Part shown: piece by piece, positions 17,507 through 25,296 of the stretch
Layout of the letters: each line of letters begins with the position of its first letter
How positions within the stretch are numbered: position 1 is the first letter of the stretch
From: Halochromatium salexigens
GTDB lineage: Bacteria > Pseudomonadota > Gammaproteobacteria > Chromatiales > Chromatiaceae
Reading direction: 5' to 3'
Length of the DNA: 37,457 bases
Assembly (NCBI RefSeq): GCF_016653295.1
Contig: NZ_NHSF01000022.1
Location: 1 to 37,457 of the forward strand
Translations under genes and position numbers: made by a program
Notes under the pieces: generated by a model
What the model was told of the DNA's origin: nothing
The model's database searches: none
What the model saw: only the letters and a program-made list of their open reading frames with translations

Positions 17507-18448
17507 ATGCCCACTTTAACGTGGCTATCCCGGTTGATGCTGCCGGCGCTCATGTTACTCGCCAGCATCGCGCCAGCGGCAGACGAGGACGCCGGCCTGC
17601 GCCTGCAACCGATCAACGATCGCCTCTATGCCATTGTCGGCCCATTCGGCAACCGCACGCCCGAGAACCTCGGCAACAACGCGACCTTCGGCTTCGTCGT
17701 CACCGACGCCGGCGTGGTGCTGATCGATGCCGGTGGCAGCGCTAAGGGCGCCGCAGCGATCAAGGCGCTGATCCAGCAGGTCACCGATCAGCCGGTGAAG
17801 CTGGTGATCAACACCGGCGGGCAGGATCATCGCTGGCTCGGCAACGCTTATTTCAAGGCGCGCGGCGCCCGCATCATCGCCAGCCAAGCCGCCGTCGAGG
17901 ACCAGCGCGCGCGCCTGCAGGAGCAGTGGTTGAGGCTTCAAAACCTGGTCGGCATGAAAGGCCTGGCCGGCACCGAGCCAGTCTATGCCGATGAAACCTT
18001 CGAGGATCAGATGCGCCTCAACGTCGGCGGCACCGACATCGAGCTGCAAATGGTCGGCCCCGCCCACACCCCGGGCGAGACCCTAGTCTGGCTGCCCGAG
18101 GCGCGTGTCGCCTTCAGCGGCGATGTCGTCTATGTCGGGCGCATGCTTCGGGTCGGCTCGCATTCCAACAGCGCGCACTGGATCGAGGCCTTTGAAGCCC
18201 TGGCCGCGCTCGAGCCCGAGGTCGTGGTCCCAGGGCACGGCCCCGCCACCGACCTCGCCCAGGCCCGCGCCGACACGCTCGACTACCTGGTCTTCCTGCG
18301 CGAGACGGTCGGCGCCTTCATGGAGGACGGCGGCGATATCACGCAGATCGGCAGCCTGGACCAGTCCCGATTCGCCGATCTGGAAGAGTACGCGTCGCTC
18401 AAGGGCCGCAATGCCCAGCAGGTGTTTCAGGAGATGGAGTGGGAATGA
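17507..18448 (+). CDS. Exported MBL-fold protein with a non-canonical metal site
   Basis: The 313-residue protein has a signal peptide (LMLPALMLLASIAPAA) and a metallo-beta-lactamase fold. The usual HxHxDH motif reads N102-TGGQ-D107-H108, so the first two metal histidines are missing. H187 (GPAHTPGE), D206 (FSGDVVYVGR) and H244 (PGHGP) are kept. The sequence resembles the SoxH/quinoprotein-relay class of periplasmic MBL proteins. With the mono-metal site crippled it may bind only one metal or act as a binding protein. It lies 9 bp after the RND pump with a GGAG site, so it is in the same operon. It converges on the hcp remnant. Confidence 0.82.
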   Translation: MPTLTWLSRLMLPALMLLASIAPAADEDAGLRLQPINDRLYAIVGPFGNRTPENLGNNATFGFVVTDAGVVLIDAGGSAKGAAAIKALIQQVTDQPVKLVINTGGQDHRWLGNAYFKARGARIIASQAAVEDQRARLQEQWLRLQNLVGMKGLAGTEPVYADETFEDQMRLNVGGTDIELQMVGPAHTPGETLVWLPEARVAFSGDVVYVGRMLRVGSHSNSAHWIEAFEALAALEPEVVVPGHGPATDLAQARADTLDYLVFLRETVGAFMEDGGDITQIGSLDQSRFADLEEYASLKGRNAQQVFQEMEWE

Positions 18449-18470
18449 GCGAGGCGCGATGATCAGCCGC

Positions 18471-19082
18471 TCAAGCAGCCGCCATCATCGCTGTGACATC
18501 CTCCTGCACGTTGCCAATCGGCTTGATGTCGAAGGTCTCGATCAGCACCTTGGCCACGTTCGGCGACAGGAAGGCCGGCAGCGTCGGGCCGAGCCGGATG
18601 TGCTTCACACCCAGATGCAGCAGCGCCAGCAGCACGATGATCGCCTTCTGCTCGTACCAGGCGATGTCGTAGGAGATCGGCAGCTCGTTGATATCATCGA
18701 GCCCAAACACCTCTTTCAGCTTCAGCGCAATGAACGCCAGCGAGTAGGAGTCGTTGCACTGCCCGGCATCGAGCAGCCGCGGAATGCCACCGATCTCGCC
18801 GAGATCCAGCTTGTTGAAGCGGTACTTGGCACAGCCAGCGGTCAGGATCACGGCGTCCTGCGGCAGGGCTTGGGCGACATCGGTGTAGTAGCTGCGCGCC
18901 TTGTGCCGACCGTCGCAGCCACCCATGACGACGAAGCGTTTGATGGCGCCGGTCTTGACCGCGTCGACCACCTGATCGGCCAGGGCCATGACCTGGGCAT
19001 GGGCGAAGCCGGTGGTGATCTCGCCCTGCTCCAGCTCGGTCGGCGGCGGGCAGGTCTTGGCCTGCTCGATGATCGCCGTCAT
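18471..19082 (-). pseudogene. hcp: C-terminal remnant of hybrid cluster protein (Hcp, hydroxylamine/NO reductase)
   Basis: The roughly 203-residue frame matches only the C-terminal third of Hcp (about 550 residues in full). It contains [57 protein letters not shown] and [14 protein letters not shown]. These hold three of the cysteines and the glutamate region that bind the hybrid FeSO cluster. The N-terminal [4Fe-4S] motif and middle domain are missing. Upstream codons in the same frame do not resemble Hcp, so the gene is 5' truncated. A Crp/Fnr remnant lies just upstream, the usual hcpR-hcp order. A functional minimal protein is unlikely. Confidence 0.82.
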
Positions 19083-19182
19083 GGTCAAGCCCGAATTGAC
19101 GCTTTGATAACAGTGACTTGTCGGCGGTTCTCGGGGCTTGTATGTATCGATGCCGCGTCGCCGTCGCGCTCGCGTGCCGAAT

Positions 19183-19338
19183 TCAAAGCTCGTCGGCGTA
19201 GTCCTGCAGCGCCTCTCGGTCCCGGATCTCGATCCACTCGCTAGCGACGGCGATCACGTCCTTGTCGATCAGACGGCGGGTGACGCGGGGCCAGGTCTTG
19301 GCGCAGATCCGTCGCGAGATCGCGGCCCCCGTTCGCTG
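19183..19338 (-). pseudogene. C-terminal remnant of a Crp/Fnr regulator upstream of the hcp remnant
   Basis: An open frame read leftward from about 19338 to the stop at 19183 encodes a degenerate winged helix-turn-helix: ISRRICAKTWPRVTRRL followed by [20 protein letters not shown] and a short tail. The helix-turn-hairpin-strand order and the IxIRDREAL ending match the C-terminus of Crp/Fnr proteins. A stop codon precedes it and no sensory domain is found. It lies on the hcp strand, 101 bp upstream, which suggests both are remains of an hcpR-hcp pair. Confidence 0.6.
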
Positions 19339-19407
19339 GCGTCACGTCCGCATCGGATCCTCTGTGCGGATCAGTCAGGTTTTGTCGCTCGGTACGCCAT
19401 TCAGCCA

Positions 19408-19701
19408 TCAGTCGTCCTCATCCACTAGCGGTGAATGGTCCCGCGCCTGGGCCGTCGCTCCTGCGGCTGGCGGTGCGGGCGCTGGCGCAGACTCGAGCTG
19501 TGACTGCGCAGCGGCGGCTGAGCGCCCCAGCACCTGGCCAAGCACGACCCCGAGCTGGATATCGGTCTCGCGCAACTCGGCAAGATAGATCGGCTCGCCG
19601 ACGGCAGCCCGCAGGCGCTCGACCTGAGCCTGATAATCGGCCGAGGGCCAGAGTCCGCCCTCAGCGTTAGAGCCAGAGTGCGCATCGTCTCCAAATGCCA
19701 T
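19408..19701 (-). CDS. Small hypothetical protein
   Basis: The 97-residue frame starts MAFGDDAHSGSN. It has a possibly folded helical middle (YQAQVERLRAAVGEPIYLAELRETDIQLGVVLGQVLG) and ends in an Ala/Pro/Gln-rich acidic tail. The start at 19701 is preferred over one 23 codons upstream because GAGG lies just before it and the sequence before it is not protein-like. No domain is recognised. Confidence 0.5.
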   Translation of the reverse strand: MAFGDDAHSGSNAEGGLWPSADYQAQVERLRAAVGEPIYLAELRETDIQLGVVLGQVLGRSAAAAQSQLESAPAPAPPAAGATAQARDHSPLVDEDD

Positions 19702-19880
19702 CGTCAACCTCGCCAGTGGCAGATGAGGACACGAGCATACTTCAGAACACCAGCACCTTATCGGCGGCAAGCGTGCGCTGTTGGGGCTTCGCCATAACCA
19801 CTAGATCAGTGAAGAGTGGGAGCTGAGGGGTGAAGGCTGAGTGCCGAGGGATGGCGAGCGGGTTCTAAGGCGCGTGGCGT

Positions 19881-19886
19881 TATACT
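19881..19886 (+). promoter_or_regulatory. Candidate -10 element before the ArsR-rhodanese gene
   Basis: TATACT sits about 30 bp before the GTG at 19917. Transcription from it would begin near 19893, which rules out the in-frame GTG at 19887 as start. The -35 match is weak. Confidence 0.35.
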
Positions 19887-19916
19887 GTGGTGCCTCGTCC
19901 TTGCCAGCCTCTCATC

Positions 19917-20582
19917 GTGACCCAGTCTGCATCGCCCAAACAACAGCTGTTCGAGCATTTGGCCGTGATCGCCCGCGCCTTGGGACATTCTGCACGGTTG
20001 GAGCTGCTCGACTACCTGGCTCAGGGCGAGCGCAGCGTCGAGGAACTGGTGCGGCTCAGCGGGCTGTCGGTGGCCAACACCTCCAAGCATCTGCAGCAGC
20101 TCAAGGCCGCAGGGCTGGTCAATGCGCGTCGCGATGGCAAGTATGTGCGCTACTCGCTCGGTGATGAGCGGGCGCTGGATGCCCTCGCCGCGCTGCGCGG
20201 CATCGCCCAGGATCGCAGTGATGCAGTCGCTGAGCTGATGGCGCAGTATTTGCTGCAGCGTGATGCGCTCGAGCCGATGCCGGCAGCGGAGCTGTTGGAA
20301 CAGGCGCAGGATGGGTTGGTGACGGTGCTCGATGTGCGCCCGTCCGAGGAGTTCGGCCAGGGCCATCTGCCGGGTGCCCTGAACATCCCGCTCGAGCAGC
20401 TCAAGACCCGCCTGGCGGAGCTGCCGCCGGAGCGACAGGTCGTCGCCTATTGCCGTGGTCCTTGGTGCGTGCTCTCATTCGAGGCGGTCGCGGCGCTGCG
20501 CGAGGCCGGTTTCGAGGCCCGACGCCTGGCCGATGGCCTGCCCGAGTGGCGTCATGCTGGGCTGCCGGTGGCGCGGGATTAG
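19917..20582 (+). CDS. ArsR-type HTH regulator fused to a rhodanese domain
   Basis: The 221-residue protein has an ArsR/SmtB winged helix (about 10-90, LGHSARLELLDYLAQGERSV and LSVANTSKHLQQLKAAGLV). A rhodanese domain (about 115-215, LDVRPSEEFGQGHLPGALNI) follows. Its active-site loop is CRGPWC, with the catalytic first cysteine and a second cysteine. ArsR-rhodanese fusions are a known group thought to sense sulfane sulfur or persulfides. No metal-binding CxC is seen in the HTH. The GTG at 19917 is chosen because the upstream alternative lies at the candidate -10 element. Its context beside sulfide and NO genes fits a redox or sulfur sensor. Confidence 0.85.
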   Translation: MTQSASPKQQLFEHLAVIARALGHSARLELLDYLAQGERSVEELVRLSGLSVANTSKHLQQLKAAGLVNARRDGKYVRYSLGDERALDALAALRGIAQDRSDAVAELMAQYLLQRDALEPMPAAELLEQAQDGLVTVLDVRPSEEFGQGHLPGALNIPLEQLKTRLAELPPERQVVAYCRGPWCVLSFEAVAALREAGFEARRLADGLPEWRHAGLPVARD

Positions 20583-20833
20583 GGCTCCGGCCGGTCTCCG
20601 TCTTTCGCCTCAGCCTCGGCCGTCTTGCCATGCTCAGCGCGGATTCGCGCACGGAGCGTCTCCAGGGGTGTATCCGGAGTTTTGGTTCTGATGCCCAGCG
20701 TTCGCCTGCGCCCTCGTGGGCCTGCCTGCAGTCTTGCGAGCAAGGCGCGCACTAGCTCGTGACAGTGAGCACTGAGGCTCAGAGACTGCCCTTCTTGGAC
20801 AGGCGCTAAGATGACCCGGCGCAACCCAACCAT
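20579..20833 (-). CDS. Possible small hypothetical protein (weak)
   Basis: This 84-residue frame lies opposite the gap between the ArsR-rhodanese and hsdM genes. It has protein-like helical composition near the end (LETLRARIRAEHGKTAEAEA), but no good ribosome binding site and no recognised domain. It contains the left copy of the inverted repeat that flanks the restriction-modification island. Apart from this frame and that repeat, nothing is seen in the 20583-20912 gap. Confidence 0.25.
   Translation of the reverse strand: MVGLRRVILAPVQEGQSLSLSAHCHELVRALLARLQAGPRGRRRTLGIRTKTPDTPLETLRARIRAEHGKTAEAEAKDGDRPEP
20778..20802 (+). repeat. Left copy of a 25-bp imperfect inverted repeat flanking the R-M island
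   Basis: The 25 bases include the core CCCTTCTTGGACAG. The reverse complement of 29821-29845 matches at 23 of 25 positions (differences at the 5th and 10th bases). The two copies are inverted and about 9.0 kb apart, bracketing hsdM to hsdR. Similarity stops abruptly on both sides. Confidence 0.6.
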
Positions 20834-20912
20834 CTTGTGAGGTTGAGAGTCCGGATCGATCGCGTTGTAAGTTTTGCGATCCGACACAGAATGCTTTGAA
20901 AGGAAAACCGAC

Positions 20913-22448
20913 GTGATCACCGGAGAGCTCAAATCAAAGATCGACCGCATCTGGGACAGCATGTGGTCCGGCGGCATCTCCAACCCGCTCTCGGTCATCG
21001 AGCAGCTGACCTACCTGCTGTTCATCAAACGCCTCGACGAGTTGCACACCCTGCGCGAGCGCAAGGCCGCGCGCACCGGCCAGCCGATCGACGAGCCCAT
21101 CTTTCAGAGCTATCAGTCGAAGCTGCGCTGGTCGCGCTTCAAGGAGACCGCTCCGGAGCAGATGTTCGCGACGGTCAAGGATGAGGTCTTCCCCTTCATC
21201 AAGACCCTCGGCAGCCGGAACGGACCAGGCGGCGGCACCGACGCGGAAGGCGACTCCACCTACTCGCACCACATGCGCGATGCGATCTTCATGATGCCCA
21301 CCCCGCGCGTGCTCGCGAACGTCGTCGATCAGCTCGACGCCATCGACATGGCCGACGCCGACACCAAGGGCGATCTCTATGAGTACATGCTTGGCAAGAT
21401 CGCCCAGGCCGGGACCAACGGCCAGTTCCGCACCCCACGCCACATCATCAAGCTGATGGTCGAGATGACCGCGCCGACGCCCAACGATGTCATCTGCGAT
21501 CCGGCCTGCGGCACCGCCGGCTTCCTGATCGCCGCCTCCGAGCACCTGCGCAGACAGCATGCCGAGGCCATCTACAAGAGCGAGACCTCGCGCCGGCGCT
21601 TCAACGAGGACACCTTCCACGGCTTCGACTTCGACAGCACCATGCTGCGCATCGGCAGCATGAATATGCTGCTGCACGGGGTCGAGAACCCGGACATCCG
21701 CTACAAGGACTCGCTCGCGCAGTCGGTCTCCGATGATGGCAACGACGCCGAGCGCTACTCGCTGATCCTCGCCAATCCGCCCTTCGCCGGCAGCCTCGAT
21801 GACGAATCCACGGCCAAGGACCTGCAGCAGATCGTCAAGACCAAAAAGACCGAACTGCTGTTCCTGGCGCTGTTCCTGCGCCTGCTGCAGATCGGTGGAC
21901 GTGCCGCGATCATCGTGCCGGATGGCGTGCTGTTCGGCTCCAGCAAGGCGCACAAGACGCTGCGCCAGATCCTGGTCGAGGACCAGAAGTTCGACGCCGT
22001 GATCTCGATGCCCTCGGGCGTGTTCAAGCCCTATGCCGGGGTCTCCACCGCCATCCTGCTATTCACCAAGACCGGCCCTGTGGGGCAATCGAGGGGCGGC
22101 ACCGACCAGGTCTGGTTCTACGACATGCGCGCCGACGGCTTCTCGCTCGACGACAGGCGCAGCCCGCAGCCGGACAAGAGCGACCTGCCAGACATCCTCG
22201 CCCGCTGGCAAGCCTTGCGTGCACAAGGGCACGACGCCGAGGCCGAGCGCAAACGCACCGAGCAGAGCTTCCTGGTGCCCAAGGCCGAGATCGCCGGTAA
22301 CGACTATGACCTGTCGATCAACCGCTACAAGGAGGTCGAGTACGAGGCCGTGGAGTACGACCCCCCGGCGGTGATTCTGGAGCGGTTGGCGAAGCTCGAC
22401 GCGGAGATCGCCGAAGGACGGGAGGCGTTGGAGGCGCTGCTGCAATGA
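20913..22448 (+). CDS. hsdM: Type I restriction-modification DNA methyltransferase subunit
   Basis: The 511-residue protein has the HsdM N-terminal helical domain (IDRIWDSMWSGGISNPLSVI). The N6-adenine methylase follows: the S-adenosylmethionine motif DPACGTAGFL with D196, and the catalytic NPPF at N288-F291. A C-terminal coiled tail (KEVEYEAVEYDPP) completes it. Length is normal for the family. With HsdS it methylates adenine in a bipartite target, and with HsdR it forms the restriction complex. The GTG at 20913 is preferred to the ATG at 20874 because GAAAGGA lies just upstream and the family starts near this point. It overlaps the DUF1016 remnant by 4 bp. Confidence 0.9.
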   Translation: MITGELKSKIDRIWDSMWSGGISNPLSVIEQLTYLLFIKRLDELHTLRERKAARTGQPIDEPIFQSYQSKLRWSRFKETAPEQMFATVKDEVFPFIKTLGSRNGPGGGTDAEGDSTYSHHMRDAIFMMPTPRVLANVVDQLDAIDMADADTKGDLYEYMLGKIAQAGTNGQFRTPRHIIKLMVEMTAPTPNDVICDPACGTAGFLIAASEHLRRQHAEAIYKSETSRRRFNEDTFHGFDFDSTMLRIGSMNMLLHGVENPDIRYKDSLAQSVSDDGNDAERYSLILANPPFAGSLDDESTAKDLQQIVKTKKTELLFLALFLRLLQIGGRAAIIVPDGVLFGSSKAHKTLRQILVEDQKFDAVISMPSGVFKPYAGVSTAILLFTKTGPVGQSRGGTDQVWFYDMRADGFSLDDRRSPQPDKSDLPDILARWQALRAQGHDAEAERKRTEQSFLVPKAEIAGNDYDLSINRYKEVEYEAVEYDPPAVILERLAKLDAEIAEGREALEALLQ

Positions 22449-22994
22449 CCCATGATCTCGCCGGAGCGCCCGACGCCTTCTTCGAGCGCATCCGCGCCAT
22501 TCTCGCCGAGGCGCGCGGCCGGACTTACGCCAGTGTCAACCCCATCATGGTCGATGCGTACTGGAAGATCGGTCAGCGCATCGTGGAGGAAGAGCAAGGC
22601 GGCCAGGCCAAGGCCACCTACGGCAGCCAACTGATGCCCGAGCTGTCTCGGCGCTTAGGGAACGAGTTCGGCAAGGGTTTCTCCGTCGCCAATCTGTTCA
22701 ACTTCCGCCAGTTCTATCTGGCCTTTCCGACCGAGGAAAAACTCTACGCGCTGCGTAGAGAATTGAGCTGGAGCCACTACCGGCTGATCATGCGCGTCGA
22801 AGACGCCGAGGCCCGCGCCTACTATATCGACGAGGCCGCCAACCAAGGCTGGAGCAGCCGCCAGCTGGAGCCAGTTGTTTGCCTCGAAGTATTTGGCCGT
22901 GCTTCCCTGTGAAGAAGCGCTAGCCCGCGAGCTAGAGCCCAGGCATGTGTTGGACGTTCAACCGGGAGGATCAAAATCCCATGATTGCGCTTGA
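22445..22994 (+). pseudogene. DUF1016/YhcG-type PDDEXK nuclease pseudogene with its middle deleted
   Basis: The first 141 codons match the N-terminal DUF1016 domain: AYWKIGQRIVEEEQGG, FNFRQFYLAFP, LSWSHYRLIMRVED and AYYIDEAANQGWSSRQLE. Homology then stops. From 22872, in another frame, the sequence reads QLFASKYLAVLPCEEALARE, the C-terminal signature of the same family, and ends at a stop at 22992. The PDDEXK catalytic domain (roughly 200 residues) is missing. Full-length members have about 340-370 residues. The apparent stop at 22912 is only the end of the first frame. The family often sits in type I restriction operons. Confidence 0.75.
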
Positions 22995-23289
22995 GATCAA
23001 AACCATTGGCAATGCAGCCACGGTCACCCTGCCGCCGCAAGCACTCGCCCTGCTGCATGCGAAAGAAGGCGACACCTTATACTTGAGTGCAACGCCTGAG
23101 GGTGTCTTACTGAATCACTACAGCCCAGAGCTGACGCGGCAAATGCGGACCGCCGAGGAGATCATGCGAGAGGATCAAGACGTGTTGCGCGAAATCTGCG
23201 CCGACGGCTTCTCGCTCGACGACAAGCGCAGCCCGCAGCCAGAAAGGAGGTCGAGTACGAATCGGTGGAGTACGACCCGCCGCAGGTGA
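22981..23289 (+). CDS. AbrB-type addiction-module antidote, fused out of frame to an hsdM remnant
   Basis: The first 75 codons encode an antidote protein of the AbrB/MazE-like class that normally partners a Doc-type toxin: IALEIKTIGNAATVTLPPQA, KEGDTLYL and AEEIMREDQDVLRE. The family usually ends just after DVLREL. Here the frame runs on into a piece of HsdM (ADGFSLDDKRSPQPE) and then into out-of-frame sequence before a stop. No Doc toxin follows. The ATG at 22981 has GGGAGGA upstream. The native antidote may still fold, but its tail is foreign. Confidence 0.65.
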   Translation: MIALEIKTIGNAATVTLPPQALALLHAKEGDTLYLSATPEGVLLNHYSPELTRQMRTAEEIMREDQDVLREICADGFSLDDKRSPQPERRSSTNRWSTTRRR

Positions 23290-23378
23290 TTCTGGAGCCG
23301 TTGGCTAAACTGGAGGAAGAGATTGCCGAGGGGCGAAAGGCGTTGGAAAAATTGCTGAATGAGTTGACCACGAATTGA
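23197..23378 (+). pseudogene. Remnant of a second hsdM, internally deleted
   Basis: Bases 23197 to about 23245 match hsdM near 22128-22176 (same peptide ADGFSLDDKRSPQP, one change). The sequence then jumps to a match with 22330-22446: KEVEYESVEYDPPQVILEPL versus KEVEYEAVEYDPPAVILERL, continuing to the stop at 23378. About 150 bp of hsdM between these points are absent, and the two parts are in different frames. Divergence from the intact gene shows this is a separate, older or transferred copy, not a recent duplicate. Its left end is fused to the antidote gene. Confidence 0.8.
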
Positions 23379-23405
23379 TCACTACACCAGAGGAGGAACC
23401 CATCT

Positions 23406-23618
23406 ATGTTGGCCATCGCACTCCCGAAAGACACTGAAATCGAGCTGTATAAGATCGCCATGCGTGCCGGGCTAACACCCGACGAGGTCGCTCAGAGAGC
23501 AATTCTCGATTTTATCGAGGAGCAACAGGACTCGGAAACAGCCATCAAGCGGCTCGCAAATCCGGCGCAACGTTGGAGCCAAGCGGATTTGGAGCAGGAG
23601 CTTGACTTGGACGATTGA
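23406..23618 (+). CDS. RelB-like antitoxin
   Basis: The 70-residue protein starts MLAIALPKDTEIELYKIA. A ribbon-helix-helix-like N-terminus and an acidic, Gln-rich C-terminal tail are typical of RelE-type toxin partners. A strong Shine-Dalgarno (GAGGAGGAA) precedes the ATG. The stop overlaps the toxin start by 17 bp, the usual coupling. This is the only toxin-antitoxin pair of the island that looks complete. Confidence 0.75.
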   Translation: MLAIALPKDTEIELYKIAMRAGLTPDEVAQRAILDFIEEQQDSETAIKRLANPAQRWSQADLEQELDLDD

Positions 23619-23868
23619 ATGGGATGAGCGCGCTCGTCGCGAGTTGCGTCGCCTTGATCCATCGGTACAGCGCGAGATCCTGGCTTTTTTGCGACAACGC
23701 ATCGCGGTTGACGAGAATCCGCGTCGCTATGGCAAGGCCCTACGCCACGCGCTGCAGGGTCTATGGCGTTACAGAATACGCGACCACCGCGTCGTTTGTC
23801 GCATTCAAGATGATCGAGTTGTTGTATTGGTTTTGAAGGTTGGGCATCGCAGTAAAGTTTATGGTTGA
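23602..23868 (+). CDS. RelE/StbE-family toxin
   Basis: The 88-residue protein has the RelE fold sequence: TWTIEWDERARRELRRLD, then GKALRHALQGLWRYRIRDHR and VVCRIQDDRVVVLVLKVGHR. The R/Y/H residues at the C-terminal half are typical of ribosome-dependent mRNA interferases. It starts at TTG 23602 inside the antitoxin gene, because an upstream ATG is absent and the family begins at this position. Length is normal for the family (85-95). Nothing in the sequence shows inactivation. Confidence 0.8.
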   Translation: MTWTIEWDERARRELRRLDPSVQREILAFLRQRIAVDENPRRYGKALRHALQGLWRYRIRDHRVVCRIQDDRVVVLVLKVGHRSKVYG

Positions 23869-24105
23869 TTCAATCATTACGATCAGAACCCTTGGCGATG
23901 CATGCTCCAAAATTACCGATGTCACCCATCATTCTCCGCCTATCTGTAAGGCCCCGGTAGGTGGAGGTGAGGCATCTGTAGAGGCTTGGCCAGGAAAGAA
24001 GGGAAGATTGATGGGGAATACTTCAAGGATGGAATATGGCACGGGCGGTGAAGCTATGGACGGCAATCGCCGAGAAGGGCGGAAAGAACTGCTGGAGATA
24101 CTGGC

Positions 24106-25284
24106 GTGAGTTGGCCAACCGCGAGAATCGGCGATGTATGTAAGGTGGTTTCGGGGGCAACACCGAAAACGACCAACCCTAGCTACTGGGATGGTGACGT
24201 GCCTTGGGTAACCCCAAAGGATCTGAGCGAACTCAACTCCAAGGTTCTCCTGGATACCCCGCGCAAGATCACCAAGGCTGGTTTGAATAGTTGCTCGGCG
24301 AGGATGTTGCCTGCGGAATCGGTGCTCTTCAGCTCACGGGCACCTATTGGTCTTGTTGCAATTAACGCATTTCCAGTATGCACCAACCAAGGTTTCAAGA
24401 GCATGGTGCCTCGGGGAGATCGCATCTTTTCGGGCTACCTGTTCTGGTGGTTAACGGTTCATCGGGATCATTTGCAGAACCTCGGAAGAGGCGCGACCTT
24501 CAAAGAGGTTTCGAAGCAGATCGTCGAAGAGATCGAAATCCCCCTCCCACCCCTTGCCGAGCAGAAGCGGATTGCGGCGATTCTGGATGCGGCGGACGCC
24601 TTGCGGGCCAAGCGCCGCGAGTCCCTCGCCGAACTCGACACGCTCCTTCAGTCCACCTTCCTCGATCTGTTTGGTGATCCTGTTACCAATCCCATGGGGT
24701 GGTCGTTACAGAACGGCGCCGATGTTTGTAGCCGCATTACTGTCGGAATAGTCGTCAAGCCGGCGTCGTACTACGTGAAGACTGGCGTCCCTGCACTGAG
24801 ATCGCTCAACGTGCGTCCAAACAACATCGAAATGAACGATCTCGTTTTCGTATCCAGTGCGGATAATGCCGGTCGTCTCGCCAAAACCCGAGTGTGGAGT
24901 GGCGATATCTTGTTGGTTAGATCCGGTCAGCCGGGCACCGCTGCAATCGTGCCCGAGAAACTGGACGGCGTGAATGCGATTGATATTCTCATTGCGACGC
25001 CTGACCGCTCTGTGATCAACCCGGCGTACCTTTGTCATTACTTCAACTCACCGGGCGGCAAGCGGATGGCTCTGGGGGCGCAAAGAGGGCAGATTCAGAA
25101 ACACCTCAACGTAGGTGCACTGAAGGTTGCACCCATCCCTCTCCCTCCGCTCGATCTCCAGCACCATTTCGCCACCATCGTCGAGTCCATCGAACGCCAG
25201 AAGACCCGCCTCCGCGCCCATCTCGCCGAACTCGACACCCTGTTCGCCTCGCTCCAGTCCCGCGCCTGCAACGGCCAACTCTGA
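24106..25284 (+). CDS. hsdS: Type I restriction specificity subunit
   Basis: The 392-residue protein has two target-recognition domains (about 1-150 and 195-345), each opened by a W-x-x-x-x-x-G-D-like start (SWPTARIGDVCKVVSG). Each is followed by a conserved helical spacer (LPPLAEQKRIAAILDAADAL and LPPLDLQHHFATIVESI). Domain arrangement and length are those of intact HsdS. The two domains differ, so the target is likely asymmetric and bipartite. The GTG start has GGAG upstream. The 237 bp before it hold an unexplained 89-codon frame (23840-24109), which overlaps relE at its left end and hsdS by 4 bp at its right end and is not called. Confidence 0.9.
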   Translation: MSWPTARIGDVCKVVSGATPKTTNPSYWDGDVPWVTPKDLSELNSKVLLDTPRKITKAGLNSCSARMLPAESVLFSSRAPIGLVAINAFPVCTNQGFKSMVPRGDRIFSGYLFWWLTVHRDHLQNLGRGATFKEVSKQIVEEIEIPLPPLAEQKRIAAILDAADALRAKRRESLAELDTLLQSTFLDLFGDPVTNPMGWSLQNGADVCSRITVGIVVKPASYYVKTGVPALRSLNVRPNNIEMNDLVFVSSADNAGRLAKTRVWSGDILLVRSGQPGTAAIVPEKLDGVNAIDILIATPDRSVINPAYLCHYFNSPGGKRMALGAQRGQIQKHLNVGALKVAPIPLPPLDLQHHFATIVESIERQKTRLRAHLAELDTLFASLQSRACNGQL

Positions 25285-25296
25285 GAGATCGCCGCC

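Noticed and set aside
20934-21953. 339-codon minus-strand frame opposite hsdM
   Set aside because: Shadow of hsdM caused by codon bias. No recognisable motif and low-complexity Val/Gly/Asp/Ala composition.
23840-24109. 89-codon frame between the relE toxin and hsdS
   Set aside because: Starts inside relE, ends overlapping hsdS, and has no domain. The end has a plausible Shine-Dalgarno for a 32-codon frame but too little to call.
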